Notes: generated by a model not told the origin, from the letters alone. A stretch of 64,000 bases of DNA from Gardnerella leopoldii (GCF_003293675.1 NZ_CP029984.1:1116043-1180042), one strand, 5' to 3'; shown: positions 37,462 through 47,700, counted from the stretch's first letter. Made by a program: numbers and translations.

Positions 37462-38349
37462 TCAAACAATCGGCTCCACTTGGTTGAATCCAAGCTCCAC
37501 AGGAGTTTCACGTCCAAAGATGGAAACCAACACTGTAAGCTTCTGAGTTGTAGGCTCCACGTCCGAAACCACAGCTGCCATCGTTGAGAATGGACCGTCA
37601 GTCACAGTCACCTGATCGCCAACCTTGTAAGCAACCTCAACCTTACGCTTGCGCGCTGCAGCCGGCTTATCGCCAGCATTCTTCAAAGCTTCGGAAGCAA
37701 TCATCGGAGCCATCATTGACACAACTTCCTTGCGGCTCAATGGTGCAGGCTCTCTAGAAGGACCAACAAAACCAGTCACGCCCTCAGTCTCGCGCACAAT
37801 GCGACGAGCGTTCTCATCCGGCCACATGCGAATCAACACATATCCTGGCACACGCACACGGGTAATAACCTTCTTACCCTTTTCTGTATGCTTCTCGACT
37901 TCTTCCATAGGAACTTCAATCTGGAAAATCTTATCTTCCAAACCAAAGTTCTGCACGCGGGATTCAACGTTAGTTTTCACGCGCTTTTCGTAACCAGAAT
38001 ACGTGTGAAGAACGTACCACTTGCCTTCCAAAGTGCGAAGTTTCTTAGAAAATTCTGCTACAGCGATTGCGCCGGCATCAGTTGGGTCGGCTTCGTTCAC
38101 ATCATCAGCATCAGTAGTTTCGCCAGCATCGCCAGTTTCGTTAGAAGCATCAGCAACACTGTCAGCAGCAGCGCCATCAGCTACATCAGCTTCAACATCA
38201 GCAGATTCCTCATCCACATCAGCTTCAACAGACTCGCTAGAAGCAACAGCTTCATTATTCACAGCTGATTCGTTTGCTTCGTCAGCATCATGAGAAGCAA
38301 AAGCCTCATCAGCTTCACTTGCTTCTTCGAGATTGAATTCATCAGTCAT
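37462..38349 (-). CDS. nusG: Transcription antitermination factor NusG
   Basis: The 295 residues have a long acidic, Ala/Asp/Glu-rich N-terminal extension (~105 residues, typical of actinobacteria), then the NGN domain ([27 protein letters not shown]) and the KOW domain ([12 protein letters not shown], near residue 240). It binds RNA polymerase and couples transcription to translation and Rho. It follows secE closely on the same strand. Unlike in most bacteria, rplK does not follow it. Confidence 0.97.
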   Translation of the reverse strand: MTDEFNLEEASEADEAFASHDADEANESAVNNEAVASSESVEADVDEESADVEADVADGAAADSVADASNETGDAGETTDADDVNEADPTDAGAIAVAEFSKKLRTLEGKWYVLHTYSGYEKRVKTNVESRVQNFGLEDKIFQIEVPMEEVEKHTEKGKKVITRVRVPGYVLIRMWPDENARRIVRETEGVTGFVGPSREPAPLSRKEVVSMMAPMIASEALKNAGDKPAAARKRKVEVAYKVGDQVTVTDGPFSTMAAVVSDVEPTTQKLTVLVSIFGRETPVELGFNQVEPIV

Positions 38350-38390
38350 CTTGCATACACCTTCAAAATTTCAACTCAGCCAATTTCAAC

Positions 38391-38618
38391 TCAGCCGAAC
38401 AGCCACATTACGGACTTACCCAAACCGAAGTCCATGCAGGTGACGAAAGCCATCAAAAATACAACAAATATGAAAACTGCAGACGACCAAGCAAACAACT
38501 CTTTGCCATGAGGTGCAATAACCTTGCGTGTCTCGTCAATAGTTTGCTTAACGAACATGCCAATACGCACGAACAAGTTATGCTTTACTGCTTTCTTAGT
38601 ACTGCGTGCCTGCGCCAT
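38391..38618 (-). CDS. secE: Preprotein translocase subunit SecE
   Basis: 75 residues from the ATG at 38618, chosen for the AAGGA ribosome site; an upstream start would overlap the tRNA. It has a basic N-terminus, the amphipathic segment FVKQTIDETRKVIAP and one membrane helix near residues 45-68, as in single-helix SecE. It clamps the SecY channel. Together with tRNA-Trp and nusG it keeps the usual gene order. Confidence 0.95.
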   Translation of the reverse strand: MAQARSTKKAVKHNLFVRIGMFVKQTIDETRKVIAPHGKELFAWSSAVFIFVVFLMAFVTCMDFGLGKSVMWLFG

Positions 38619-38654
38619 GCTTGAATCCTTCGTGTAAAAACTTGAACAAAAAAC

Positions 38655-38730
38655 TGGCAGGGACGGCGGGACTCGAACCCACAACCTACGGTTTTGGAGA
38701 CCGTTGCGCTACCAATTGCGCCACATCCCT
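38655..38730 (-). tRNA. tRNA-Trp (CCA)
   Basis: 76 bases including encoded CCA at the 3' end (38655-38657). The acceptor stem is AGGGATG / CGTCCCT, the anticodon loop CTCCAAA gives CCA, and the TPsiC arm reads GTGGGTTCGAGTCCCGC. It lies upstream of secE, its usual place. Confidence 0.98.
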
Positions 38731-38745
38731 AAGGTGAACTTGCTC

Positions 38746-38774
38746 ATCATACCCCAAAAGGGACGAAATAGCAA
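38746..38774 (-). promoter_or_regulatory. Promoter of tRNA-Trp
   Basis: On the minus strand TTGCTA (38769-38774) and TATGAT (38746-38751) are spaced by 17 bp, ending about 15 bp before the tRNA 5' end. Read-through could also serve secE and nusG. Confidence 0.65.
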
Positions 38775-38887
38775 ACCGCCAGATAGACATACTATCTCAT
38801 GGGCATGATTTCGTTATATCATCGCACAAAAGCGAGTGTCGCATTTTGCAATGGTAAGCAAGTTCTTATTTTGCAATAAATACTTGC

Positions 38888-40126
38888 TTAAGCTTCAACC
38901 CACTTCTTCATGCGACGCATGCCCTCAGCAAGCTGGTCGTCAGCAAGAGCGCAAGAGAATCGCAAATAGCCAGGAGCACCAAAAGCCTCTCCTGGAACCG
39001 CAGCAACATGCGCTTCGTCAAGCAACATTTCAGCAAATCGAGAAGAAGTATGCGGCACTTCGCAATGCTCGCCAAGCGGACGCTCAAGCAGCGCCTCAAC
39101 GTTAGCAAACGCGTAAAAAGCGCCATGAGGAAGAGGGCAAGTAACGCCGTCAATATTGTTCAACGCTTCCACAATCGCTTTGCGTCGAGCGTCAAAAGCC
39201 TCACGCATAGTGGCAACCACGTCCAGCGAACCGCCGACTGCAGCAATTGCTGCACGCTGTGAAATATTAGAAACATTAGAAGTCATATGGCTTTGAAGCT
39301 TAATTGCAGCTTTAGCAACATCTTCCGGAGCCACCATCCATCCAACACGCCAACCAGGCATAGCATAAGTTTTAGCAACACCATTCAAAATCAGCAGCTG
39401 CTCGCGAATTTCCGGCACCTCGACGCCAATATACGAAGTCGAAATGCCGTCGTAATGCAAGTGCTCGTAAATCTCATCAGAAATAACCCAAATATGGTGT
39501 TTTACAGCCCACTCGCCGATTGCGCGAATAGTTTGCGCGCTCCAAATAGCGCCTGTAGGATTCGAAGGCGAAGTTACGATAATTGCGCGCGTGCGTGAAG
39601 TGCGAGCGGACTCAATTGCCTCAATATCTGGCTCAAAACCGCAATCTGCACCTGCCAAAACTGGCACAGGCACGCCGCCTGCAAGCTTCACAGCCTCCGG
39701 ATAACTCGTCCAATATGGAGCTGGAATAATAACTTCGTCGCCATCATTTAAGAGAATTTGGCAAGCCTCATACACAGCTTGCTTTCCGCCGTTTGTAACT
39801 ACGACTTGTTTTGGGGAAACTTCGTAGCCGGAATCTCGCTGCACTTTGCTCGCAATCGCCTCCCTAAGCTCCGGTAAACCTGCCGTAGCAGTATAACGAT
39901 AGTTGCGCGGGTCTTTACACGCTTGTGTTGCAGCATCAACAATATAAGAGGGAGTAGGAAAATCTGGCTCGCCTGCGCCAAAGCTTACAACGTCAATGCC
40001 GTCAGCTTTCATAGCTTTTGCCTTGCCGTCTACTGCCAAAGTTGCACTCGGAGCGACCCGGTTAATACGCTCGCTTAATACGCGCCAATTTTCTGAGGAT
40101 GAAGTTTCTGCAATATTCTCTGCCAT
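38888..40126 (-). CDS. Pyridoxal-phosphate aminotransferase, AspC-like
   Basis: 412 residues of aminotransferase class I. The fold and motifs are those of the aspartate/aromatic type: VVSFGAGEPDFPTP at the N-terminus, SPSNPTGAIWS mid-protein, ISDEIYEHL, and GVAKTYAMPGWRVG with the pyridoxal Lys and a following phosphate-binding Arg. It transfers amino groups between aspartate (or a similar amino acid) and 2-oxoglutarate. Substrate range cannot be fixed from sequence. It is downstream of proB but separated by 319 bp of repeats, so probably has its own transcript. Confidence 0.92.
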   Translation of the reverse strand: MAENIAETSSSENWRVLSERINRVAPSATLAVDGKAKAMKADGIDVVSFGAGEPDFPTPSYIVDAATQACKDPRNYRYTATAGLPELREAIASKVQRDSGYEVSPKQVVVTNGGKQAVYEACQILLNDGDEVIIPAPYWTSYPEAVKLAGGVPVPVLAGADCGFEPDIEAIESARTSRTRAIIVTSPSNPTGAIWSAQTIRAIGEWAVKHHIWVISDEIYEHLHYDGISTSYIGVEVPEIREQLLILNGVAKTYAMPGWRVGWMVAPEDVAKAAIKLQSHMTSNVSNISQRAAIAAVGGSLDVVATMREAFDARRKAIVEALNNIDGVTCPLPHGAFYAFANVEALLERPLGEHCEVPHTSSRFAEMLLDEAHVAAVPGEAFGAPGYLRFSCALADDQLAEGMRRMKKWVEA

Positions 40127-40245
40127 GATTTACAGTGTAACCTTAAGCCGCGAAACGGCAAATCTGCCGGAAATTTATAAACGAAGCGCGACTACAAACG
40201 CTCTAGTTCCAAAATCGTATTTATCTGCGCTTCTTAAGATACTAG

Positions 40246-40395
40246 CGACATTTTCTACACACGGATGTAAAGTTTCTGCCGGTTTTTGGTGAGATTCCGA
40301 CATTTTCTACACACGCTTGTAAAATTTCTGCCGGTTTTTGGTGAAATTCCGACATTTTCTACACACGCTTGTAAAGTTTTTGTCGCTTTCGTAGT
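40246..40395. repeat. 52-bp-period palindromic repeat, locus 3
   Basis: GTAAA cores begin at 40267, 40319 and 40371, exactly 52 bp apart. Each is preceded by cgacattttctacacacg and followed by tttctgccggtttttgg or similar. It fills most of the 40127-40445 gap between proB and the aminotransferase; no gene lies there. Confidence 0.88.
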
Positions 40396-40445
40396 TTTTG
40401 GAAACATTTGTCGTGTGATTTTCCGGCAAATATAGCCGCATCTAA

Positions 40446-41591
40446 CTACACAAGCACGAGATTGTCGCGGTGCACAACCGGATGCGCATACTGACGGCCG
40501 AGTGATTCTTCAAGCTCATCGCTCGTACGCCCCATAATCTCCGGAATTTCCTCCGCGTCAAAAGCAACCAAACCCTTAGCCAAATGGTTACCCTGCTCAT
40601 CGTCAATCCACACAGGATCCGTCGCCGAAAACTCGCCACGCACGCCAACAATACCAGCCGCAAGCAAGCTCGCGCGACCTCCGCGAACCGCCTTCGCAGC
40701 ACCATTATCAACCACCAAAACTCCGTGCGGATGCGAAGCAAAACCAATCCAAAGTCGCCTTGAAGAATCGCGCGTATGCACCGGCGCAAACACAGTACCA
40801 ACAGCATCTCCAGCCAGTGCCGGACCGGCATTTCCAGCGCAAGTTAGCACAGTTGGAATTCCCGAAACTGCAGCAACATGCGCAGCTTCCATCTTCGTCA
40901 CCATACCACCGGTACCTACGCCCGAAACACTTGCGCCAACTTTCACTTCTTCAATCGCGCGCGTCACATCTGGCACAAAACTCACACGCTTAGCACCCGG
41001 TTCACTAGGCGGCGCAGTATAGAGAGAATCCACATCCGTAAGCAACACAAGAGCTTCCGCTCGCACAATATTTGCTACAAGAGCTGCAAGACGGTCGTTG
41101 TCACCAAATCGAATTTCGTTGCTAGAAAGTGCATCATTTTCGTTTACTATTGGGATTACGCCAAGCTCAAGCAAACGTAGCATTGTGCGTTGCGCATTTC
41201 GGTAGCGCGACGGCGAAATAGTAACGTCCGCCGTAAGAAGCATTTGCCCGACTCTGAAACCAAATTGCGAAAATGCTGCTTCGTATTGAGCCATAAGCAA
41301 TCCTTGACCAACTGAAGCCGTTGCCTGCTGAGTTGGCACATCTTTAGGACGCTCATTAAAGCCGAGCAAACCAAATCCAGCTGCAATTGCGCCAGAAGAC
41401 ACAAGCACAATGCGAGCGCCTTGCATTTGCGCGTGACTTATTGCAGTCACAAGAGCGCGCAACTTTTGCACATCCAGCTGACCGGACGCGCTCGTAAGTG
41501 AGCTTGAGCCAACTTTTACGACGATTGTGCGCGCCTCACGAATTGAACACCGAACCCCATCTTCGGTAAGCTCAATTTCTGGATTATTCAT
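40446..41591 (-). CDS. proB: Glutamate 5-kinase
   Basis: 381 residues from the ATG at 41591 (ribosome site GGGGAA); a longer frame starts inside obg and is less likely. It phosphorylates glutamate in the first step of proline synthesis. VVKVGSSSLT and VLVSSGAIAAG mark the amino acid kinase fold, with NENDALSSNEIRFGDNDRLAA for the nucleotide site. A C-terminal PUA domain is present (~residues 285-360). proA is not in the window. It follows obg closely and may share its transcript. Confidence 0.96.
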   Translation of the reverse strand: MNNPEIELTEDGVRCSIREARTIVVKVGSSSLTSASGQLDVQKLRALVTAISHAQMQGARIVLVSSGAIAAGFGLLGFNERPKDVPTQQATASVGQGLLMAQYEAAFSQFGFRVGQMLLTADVTISPSRYRNAQRTMLRLLELGVIPIVNENDALSSNEIRFGDNDRLAALVANIVRAEALVLLTDVDSLYTAPPSEPGAKRVSFVPDVTRAIEEVKVGASVSGVGTGGMVTKMEAAHVAAVSGIPTVLTCAGNAGPALAGDAVGTVFAPVHTRDSSRRLWIGFASHPHGVLVVDNGAAKAVRGGRASLLAAGIVGVRGEFSATDPVWIDDEQGNHLAKGLVAFDAEEIPEIMGRTSDELEESLGRQYAHPVVHRDNLVLV

Positions 41592-41616
41592 AAGATTCCC
41601 CTTGACCTTGATTTTT

Positions 41617-43299
41617 CTAGTTTTTCTGCTCTTCTCCACGACCAAACAAGCTATTTTCATCATGGCGATCGTCATCCACAGAAGGATCTGCCCAGTGACC
41701 CGACTTTCGCTCAGCCATCATCGCGTCTCGAACTGCGCTCTTTGCATCCATCATGCTGTGATAATCTCGTCTACGCTCAGCATTCGTACGCCTTGCTCCG
41801 CGAGGATCGTTCGCTTCGATTCGCAAATCCTTACCACGCGCACCCAAGTTAGCGCCGTCCAATCCTTCTGCACCGGCAGCAATATTTGGATCCCAATCGA
41901 AACAAACCATATGATTCCCAGTGCCAATACGAATTTCGTCTCCTGGACGCGCGCCCTTCTTGCGCAATTCATCCTCAACACCAAGCTTTGCTAAGCGATC
42001 CGCCAAATAACCAACGGCTTCGTCGTTGTCAAAATTCGTTTGTACAACCCAGCGCTCAGGTTTTGCGCCAGTAACAGTGAACCAAAAATCACCATTCCTA
42101 TCTTCTTCGCGCTTAATTTCAAAGTCTGCGCTATTTCCACGTCCATCATCGCGGCGACGACGCAAAGCTGAAGTCTGCTGCTCAAGCGGCTGGATGACAA
42201 CACGCTCTTCTTCTCGTGCTGCTTCCTCGGCAGCGAGCTTCTCGCGCATCTTTTCAACCAATCGTCCAAGCGCAAAACCAAGCTCTTTCAAGCCCTCGTG
42301 AGACGCGGTAGAAATCTCAAATACAGTCAATCCCATTTTCTCAAATTCACCGCGTACAAAATCAGCCAATTCTTTAGCTTCAGGCACATCGACTTTATTT
42401 AGCACAATAATGCGCGGACGCTCTGGAATTGGAATCGCACCCAACGGAAGCTCAAGTTTATCAGCGTATTGCGCAAGCTCATGCTCAAGAGCGTGGTAAT
42501 CGCTAATTGGATCGCGATTTGGCTCCAGCGTTGCGCAATCAATTACATGCGCAATAATCTCTGTGCGCTCAATATGACGCAAAAACTCAAGACCTAAGCC
42601 TTTTCCTTCGGAAGCTCCTGGAATTAAGCCTGGAACGTCTGCAATTGTGTAGCGATAGTTGCCGAAGCTTACAACGCCTAGGTTTGGCACCAAAGTAGTA
42701 AACGGGTAATCAGCAATTTTCGGCTTAGCTGCACTAATTGAGGCAACTAAGCTTGATTTTCCTGCAGAAGGGAATCCAACTAAAGCTACGTCTGCGATAG
42801 ACTTGAGTTCCAAAATTACGTCGCGTTCTTCGCCAGGCTCGCCTAAAAGCGCGAATCCTGGGGCACGACGAGTTTTGTTTGCGAGTGCTGCGTTGCCAAG
42901 ACCGCCGGCACCCCCCTGCGCCACAACGAATTTGTCTCCAACATGTTGCAAATCCGCCAAAACTTCGCCAGGTCGCTTTTGAGAGCCTGCGGCACCGCGT
43001 GCTGTAAAAACAACAGTTCCAACAGGCACTGGAAGCACTAAGTCTGCACCTTTTGAACCGTCTTTAGTGTCACCTAAGCCCATCGTACCGTTTTCTGCAG
43101 TGCGGTGAGGCATGAAGCGGTAGTCAAGTAAGCTGTTTGCGTTGCGATCAGCTACAAAAATAACGGAACCGCCGTCACCGCCATTACCGCCATTTGGGCC
43201 TGCTAATGGTTTGTACTTTTCGCGACGAACTCCGGCAGATCCGTTTCCACCATCTCCGCCTTTTACATGCACTGTTACGCGGTCTACAAAATCACTCAT
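41617..43299 (-). CDS. obgE: Obg-family ribosome-assembly GTPase
   Basis: The 560 residues show the Gly-rich Obg fold ([28 protein letters not shown], residues ~1-160), then the GTPase with G1 [11 protein letters not shown]2 region around [10 protein letters not shown]3 [10 protein letters not shown], and G4 NKVDVPE. A C-terminal OCT domain lies before a long charged tail. It acts in 50S assembly and growth control. It sits between rpmA and proB on the same strand; rpmA has a terminator just upstream. The C6 run near 42911 is coding. Confidence 0.97.
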   Translation of the reverse strand: MSDFVDRVTVHVKGGDGGNGSAGVRREKYKPLAGPNGGNGGDGGSVIFVADRNANSLLDYRFMPHRTAENGTMGLGDTKDGSKGADLVLPVPVGTVVFTARGAAGSQKRPGEVLADLQHVGDKFVVAQGGAGGLGNAALANKTRRAPGFALLGEPGEERDVILELKSIADVALVGFPSAGKSSLVASISAAKPKIADYPFTTLVPNLGVVSFGNYRYTIADVPGLIPGASEGKGLGLEFLRHIERTEIIAHVIDCATLEPNRDPISDYHALEHELAQYADKLELPLGAIPIPERPRIIVLNKVDVPEAKELADFVRGEFEKMGLTVFEISTASHEGLKELGFALGRLVEKMREKLAAEEAAREEERVVIQPLEQQTSALRRRRDDGRGNSADFEIKREEDRNGDFWFTVTGAKPERWVVQTNFDNDEAVGYLADRLAKLGVEDELRKKGARPGDEIRIGTGNHMVCFDWDPNIAAGAEGLDGANLGARGKDLRIEANDPRGARRTNAERRRDYHSMMDAKSAVRDAMMAERKSGHWADPSVDDDRHDENSLFGRGEEQKN

Positions 43300-43353
43300 A
43301 CTGCTACCTTACTCGAAGCTAAACACCTAAATTCTCGGGAACATGCGAGAACA

Positions 43354-43385
43354 AAAAAGCCGCACCGAACTGGGTGCGGCTTAAA
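43354..43385 (-). terminator. Terminator after rpmA
   Basis: aagccgcacc / gggtgcggctt forms a 10-bp GC-rich stem with a 5-base loop, followed on the minus strand by a T run. It lies 62 bp after the rpmA stop. Confidence 0.9.
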
Positions 43386-43446
43386 CGTTTTATCGCCGAG
43401 TTATTATCGTCGACTTATTGTTGAAGCACTTTGGCTTAGCTAAAAT

Positions 43447-43698
43447 TCAGGCGGTAACAACGTCAACAACCTTGCGGTCGCGACGGATACCGAACTTCAC
43501 ATTGCCGTCCACCAAAGCGTACAGCGTGTGATCCTTGCCCAAAGCAACATTCTGACCTGCGTGGAACTTAGTGCCGCGCTGACGAACGATAATGTTGCCA
43601 GCCACTACAGCTTCACCGCCAAACTTCTTAACACCAAGATATTGCGCTTGTGAGTCGCGACCGTTGCGCGAGCTAGACGCACCCTTCTTATGTGCCAT
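43447..43698 (-). CDS. rpmA: 50S ribosomal protein L27
   Basis: 83 residues with the L27 signature [18 protein letters not shown] and a conserved N-terminus ([16 protein letters not shown]) that lies near the peptidyl transferase centre. It follows rplU after 33 bp. Length is normal. Confidence 0.98.
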   Translation of the reverse strand: MAHKKGASSSRNGRDSQAQYLGVKKFGGEAVVAGNIIVRQRGTKFHAGQNVALGKDHTLYALVDGNVKFGIRRDRKVVDVVTA

Positions 43699-43731
43699 CT
43701 CACTGTCCTTTCAGGTTTATACCACCGTCAA

Positions 43732-44040
43732 TCAGGCGATGGCCGTGATCTTGACGAGAGTCAACTTCTGACGATGACCCTTGCGACGAGCCACACCAGT
43801 CTTGTTCTTATACTTCATAATGCTAATCTTTGGACCTTTGGCTTCGTCATTCAAGACTTCTGCCTTCACCGTGATCTTAGCAAGATCCTTGGCGCTTAAG
43901 GTCACCTTAGCACCGTCAACAACGAGCGCGACCGGGAATTCCACGGTATCGCCCTTCTTTGCATCGAGACGGTTCACGAGAATGGCGTCGCCAACCTCGA
44001 CCTTCTCTTGATGGCCACCGGCCTTCACAATCGCGTACAT
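43732..44040 (-). CDS. rplU: 50S ribosomal protein L21
   Basis: 102 residues of L21 ([30 protein letters not shown] near the C-terminus, an rRNA-binding loop). It is the first gene of the rplU-rpmA pair, with a hairpin leader upstream. Confidence 0.98.
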   Translation of the reverse strand: MYAIVKAGGHQEKVEVGDAILVNRLDAKKGDTVEFPVALVVDGAKVTLSAKDLAKITVKAEVLNDEAKGPKISIMKYKNKTGVARRKGHRQKLTLVKITAIA

Positions 44041-44073
44041 AATTCGTTCCTTAGCTCAATTGAAAGCTTACTT

Positions 44074-44105
44074 TTGCCTTGCGCACAGCAAAACGCGCGC
44101 GGCAA
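44074..44105 (-). promoter_or_regulatory. Hairpin leader of rplU
   Basis: On the minus strand TTGCC...GCGC pairs with GCGC...GGCAA around an 8-to-10-base loop, 34 bp before the rplU start. It resembles the L21 leader hairpins known from other bacteria, where L21 represses its own mRNA. Confidence 0.5.
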
Positions 44106-44119
44106 GACACCGACTATCA

Positions 44120-44149
44120 AAAATACACCTACCCATGTACTAACGTCAA
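44120..44149 (-). promoter_or_regulatory. Candidate promoter of rplU-rpmA
   Basis: On the minus strand TTGACG (44144-44149) and TATTTT (44120-44125) are spaced by 18 bp. It lies upstream of the rplU leader hairpin and downstream of the RNase E/G stop. Confidence 0.5.
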
Positions 44150-44214
44150 GTCGCTAGATTCATGAGTCAATGCAGACAATATTCAATATTGTACTCAAGG
44201 CATATACTTAGTCA

Positions 44215-47200
44215 CTATTCAGAGGCGCAATCATCATTTTCTGTAGTTTCTTGCGTAGTTTCCTGCGTAGCATCTTGCATAGGTTCTTGCGTAGTATCTT
44301 GCGCAGGTTGCTCCGAAGTATACCCAGCAATCTCTTGCGTAGTATCCTCTAAATTATTTTCAATTAATTCTTCAGAAGTTTTATTCGCTTCACTAGTTTC
44401 CGCAACTTCACTAGTTTCAGCAGTTTCGCCAGCATCCGCAGTTTCGCCAGTTTCATCCGCCTTAGAAGATACAGACTCTTTGTCAGAATTCAAAAAATTG
44501 CTATACTGCGTTTCTTCTTCAGATTTATGAGCTGCGTCAGTAATTACAGATGCGGCAGCTATACGCGCTAACTTAGCTCTCACTTCCGCACTAGAACCCT
44601 GCTGCTTAACAGGCGCAGGCTGTTCCGTTGCGCTTCCGTGACCATACTTGTTTGTTTTAACAAAAGGATCTCCGCCCTTAAGCGCATAAGGATCTGCATA
44701 TTCCGAAGAAACAGTAGGCTCATCGTGCAAAATAAATCCACGTCCCTTGCACGTTGGACACTCTTCAGAGAACGCTTCAACTAAGCCTTGGCCAACGCGT
44801 TTACGCGTCATTTGCACAAGACCAAGAGACGTAACTTCAGCAACCTGATGCTTCGTGCGATCCCTAGCCAAGCATTCCAAAAGCCTACGCAAAACCAAAT
44901 CGCGGTTCGCTGGCATAACCATATCGACATAATCGATCATGACCATGCCACCAATATCGCGCAAACGAAGCTGGCGTGCAATCTCTTCAGAAGCCTCCAA
45001 ATTACAACGAGTAACCGTTTCTTCCAAAGACTTACCACGCCCAATAAATCGTCCAGTATTCACATCGATCGTAGTCATTGCTTCCGTACGATCAATCACG
45101 ATAGAGCCGCCAGCTGGCAAATAAACCTGACGCTCCATGCCCTTACGAAGCTGACTATCAATCTGCCACTTATCGAAAACGTCTTTGCCTTCATGCTCAG
45201 CAGGATCCCAATATTCAACCTTGCTGCGCAAATCTGGAGCCATCATCTCAAGATATTCATCAATTCGCTGACGCACTCCCTCGCCTTCCACAATAAGCTT
45301 TTGGAAGTCATCGTTGAAAATATCGCGCACAACACGAATTGCCACATCAGGCTCACCCTGTAACAACTTAGGACGCTTTCCATGCAAGTATTCTTCGCGC
45401 TTAGCTTCAATGCGCTCCCACTGCTTAACGAGCGAATCTAAATCTTTTTCAATCGACTCCTCGCTTGCACCGTCAGCAGCAGTACGAATAATAACACCCA
45501 TATCTTTTGGCGCAATCTTCGACACAATAGCGCGCAAACGCGAGCGCTCTCGATCTGAAAGCTTGCGGCTTACACCTGTCATACCGCCAGATGGCACAAG
45601 CACTAAGAAACGCCCTGCAAGAGTTACTTGCGAAGTCAATCGAGCACCCTTATGTCCAATTGGATCCTTAGTAACCTGCACAAGCACAGGATCGCCAGAC
45701 TTAAACGCAAGCTCAATCCTACGAGGCTGACCTTCAAGACGAGCCATATCCCAATTAACTTCGCCTGCATAAAGCACGCCATTTCGAGCCTGACCAATAT
45801 CCACAAACGCAGCTTCCATGCTTGGAAGCACGTTTTGAATGCGCCCAAGATAAATATTTCCAACAGTAGCAACTTCTTGAATATCAGAAACATAATGTTC
45901 TACAAGAATATTGTCTTCAATAACGGAAATTTGCGTATGACGATCGCGCTCACGAACAACCATTAATCGTTCAACATTTTCACGACGAGCAAGGAAATCT
46001 TGCTCCATAAGAAGGTTTTGACGGCTACGCTCACGCCTATTATCTCTACGGCGTTGGCGCTTTGCTTCAAGTCGCGTAGAGCCTTCAATATCCGTAATTT
46101 CGTCTATATACTGCTGCTTGCGCGAGCGGCGAGAAGTCAAGTCGTCTTCGTTTGCATTAGTGTAGTCGGATGACTCTTCCTGAGAAGGTGCGGAATTCGT
46201 GTCATCGGAGGATTTAGAACGGCGGCGGCGACGGCGGCGCGTATAAAGAGTTTCTTCCTCATCTTGCTCACGAAGTTCTTCTGGATCTGGAATTAAATCG
46301 CGATCTTCTTGAGAGACTTCATCTAGACTTGTGCGTTTTGTGCGAGAATTCACGTCATCGTCAAGATCATTTGAAATATCAATGTCTAAATCGCGACTTC
46401 CGTTGCGGCTTTCATTTCGATCAGTGCGAGAGCTACGACGGCGACGACGGCGACGCGTAATCATTATTTCATCGTCATCGTTGCCATTATTCGCATTATA
46501 ATCGTCGTTTGTACCTCTGTTATCGCCTTCGTCACTGCTATTGCGGCTATCTCTGCTATTGCTACCGCCTCTGCTGTCTACTGCACCGTTTTCATTTCGA
46601 GCGTCATCATCATTAGAGATGTTATTCGACATATTGCGACGATTAGAACGCCTATTCGAAGTATTTTCTGCAGATAAAATATCGCTAACATCAAGAGTTT
46701 CATCGATGCGCGTATCAATGGGAGCATAAACAATATTGTCGTATGCAAGATCCTCTTCAATTTGCTCAACTTCAGCTGCAGCACGTCGCTCAACAGCATT
46801 CAATCTGCGAGAACGGCGAGAACGCTGGCTTTTGCGAGTTTTTTCGTCGCGATCATCTTGCGAATCCTGAAAATTCTTAGCGTACTCAGAATCTTGAGAA
46901 TACATAGAATGACTTGTTTCACGCGATGTTTCACGACTATTCCCTCTGCCACTATCACGCTTTATTTCGCTTGAATTCTCGCGTCTTTCAGAACGAGACT
47001 TGCGTTCGCTACTATCACGACTATCACGAGAATCACGGCTATTGCGTCCACCGCGCCTTCCGCGAGAAATATCACGTAAATCATCGCGCAAATCATCATT
47101 CAAGCCATCACGCGAGTTGTCACGCAAGTCATTACGCGAACTGCTGCTTTCCTCGCTACGATCGTTCACTACCTTAGGAAGAACTGGCTCCTGGAATAGG

Positions 47201-47523
47201 AGCGAAGTTATTGGGCGCGATTTAACAACATGCGGCTCAGAATTCTTCGCACTAGAATCCTCAACTTTTAGTTCCATTGCTTCTCCAGCCGCACCGGCAC
47301 CACGAGTAACTCGTCGACCGCGACGGCGACGCGTAACGCCAGAGCTTTGCTGCAAAGTATCACCGGCAGCCATATTACTTTCCGCAAAATCTGTAGATTG
47401 CATTATTCCGGACATTTCCGCAGAAGTAGCGGTTTTAGACACAGTTCTACTATTTTCAGCTTCAGATTCATTGAAGCGTTCTCTTATTATTCTGGGCACT
47501 ATGCTCCTCACGAGACGCTGCAT
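44215..47523 (-). CDS. Ribonuclease E/G
   Basis: 1102 residues. The first ~500 are disordered and rich in Arg, Asp, Ser and Asn (many SRDSR repeats), then an S1-type RNA-binding region (~515-600, VGNIYLGRIQNVLPSMEAAF) and the catalytic core. Acidic residues lie in EAMTTIDVNTG (~814) and MVMIDYVDM (~859). A zinc-link CPTCKGRG near 922 and a Thr/Glu/Ser-rich tail follow. It cuts single-stranded RNA in decay and rRNA processing. A structured leader lies upstream. Confidence 0.95.
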   Translation of the reverse strand: MQRLVRSIVPRIIRERFNESEAENSRTVSKTATSAEMSGIMQSTDFAESNMAAGDTLQQSSGVTRRRRGRRVTRGAGAAGEAMELKVEDSSAKNSEPHVVKSRPITSLLFQEPVLPKVVNDRSEESSSSRNDLRDNSRDGLNDDLRDDLRDISRGRRGGRNSRDSRDSRDSSERKSRSERRENSSEIKRDSGRGNSRETSRETSHSMYSQDSEYAKNFQDSQDDRDEKTRKSQRSRRSRRLNAVERRAAAEVEQIEEDLAYDNIVYAPIDTRIDETLDVSDILSAENTSNRRSNRRNMSNNISNDDDARNENGAVDSRGGSNSRDSRNSSDEGDNRGTNDDYNANNGNDDDEIMITRRRRRRRSSRTDRNESRNGSRDLDIDISNDLDDDVNSRTKRTSLDEVSQEDRDLIPDPEELREQDEEETLYTRRRRRRRSKSSDDTNSAPSQEESSDYTNANEDDLTSRRSRKQQYIDEITDIEGSTRLEAKRQRRRDNRRERSRQNLLMEQDFLARRENVERLMVVRERDRHTQISVIEDNILVEHYVSDIQEVATVGNIYLGRIQNVLPSMEAAFVDIGQARNGVLYAGEVNWDMARLEGQPRRIELAFKSGDPVLVQVTKDPIGHKGARLTSQVTLAGRFLVLVPSGGMTGVSRKLSDRERSRLRAIVSKIAPKDMGVIIRTAADGASEESIEKDLDSLVKQWERIEAKREEYLHGKRPKLLQGEPDVAIRVVRDIFNDDFQKLIVEGEGVRQRIDEYLEMMAPDLRSKVEYWDPAEHEGKDVFDKWQIDSQLRKGMERQVYLPAGGSIVIDRTEAMTTIDVNTGRFIGRGKSLEETVTRCNLEASEEIARQLRLRDIGGMVMIDYVDMVMPANRDLVLRRLLECLARDRTKHQVAEVTSLGLVQMTRKRVGQGLVEAFSEECPTCKGRGFILHDEPTVSSEYADPYALKGGDPFVKTNKYGHGSATEQPAPVKQQGSSAEVRAKLARIAAASVITDAAHKSEEETQYSNFLNSDKESVSSKADETGETADAGETAETSEVAETSEANKTSEELIENNLEDTTQEIAGYTSEQPAQDTTQEPMQDATQETTQETTENDDCASE

Positions 47524-47604
47524 CGCCTCGCATCCCTGGCTTTAAGTTAAGCACGCACGTGCGCGAGCCACCCCAAAGCTCTCTACAAAGTCTAGCTGCG
47601 CGAC

Positions 47605-47681
47605 AGCGGACGCCAGCCTCGGAAAACGCTCACGAGGGGATCGACGCCATCGATTGCCTGGCGGCTTGCAGTGCCACCGCT
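47605..47681 (-). ncRNA. Structured leader upstream of RNase E/G
   Basis: A GC-rich block in AT-rich DNA. An outer agcgg/ccgct stem (47605-47609 / 47677-47681) encloses a 6-bp cgccag/ctggcg stem (47611-47616 / 47658-47663), which holds two hairpins: cctcg/cgagg (47617-47637) and atcga/tcgat (47640-47654). A small gc-ttgcagt-gc hairpin follows. It ends ~80 bp before the start codon. E. coli RNase E represses its own mRNA through a leader fold, and this may be an unrelated equivalent. Not recognised as a known family. Confidence 0.5.
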
Positions 47682-47700
47682 CTCTAGTATGCCATATTGC

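Noticed and set aside
42911..42916. C6 run in obg as a phase switch
   Set aside because: Short, in the conserved Gly-rich part of an essential gene.
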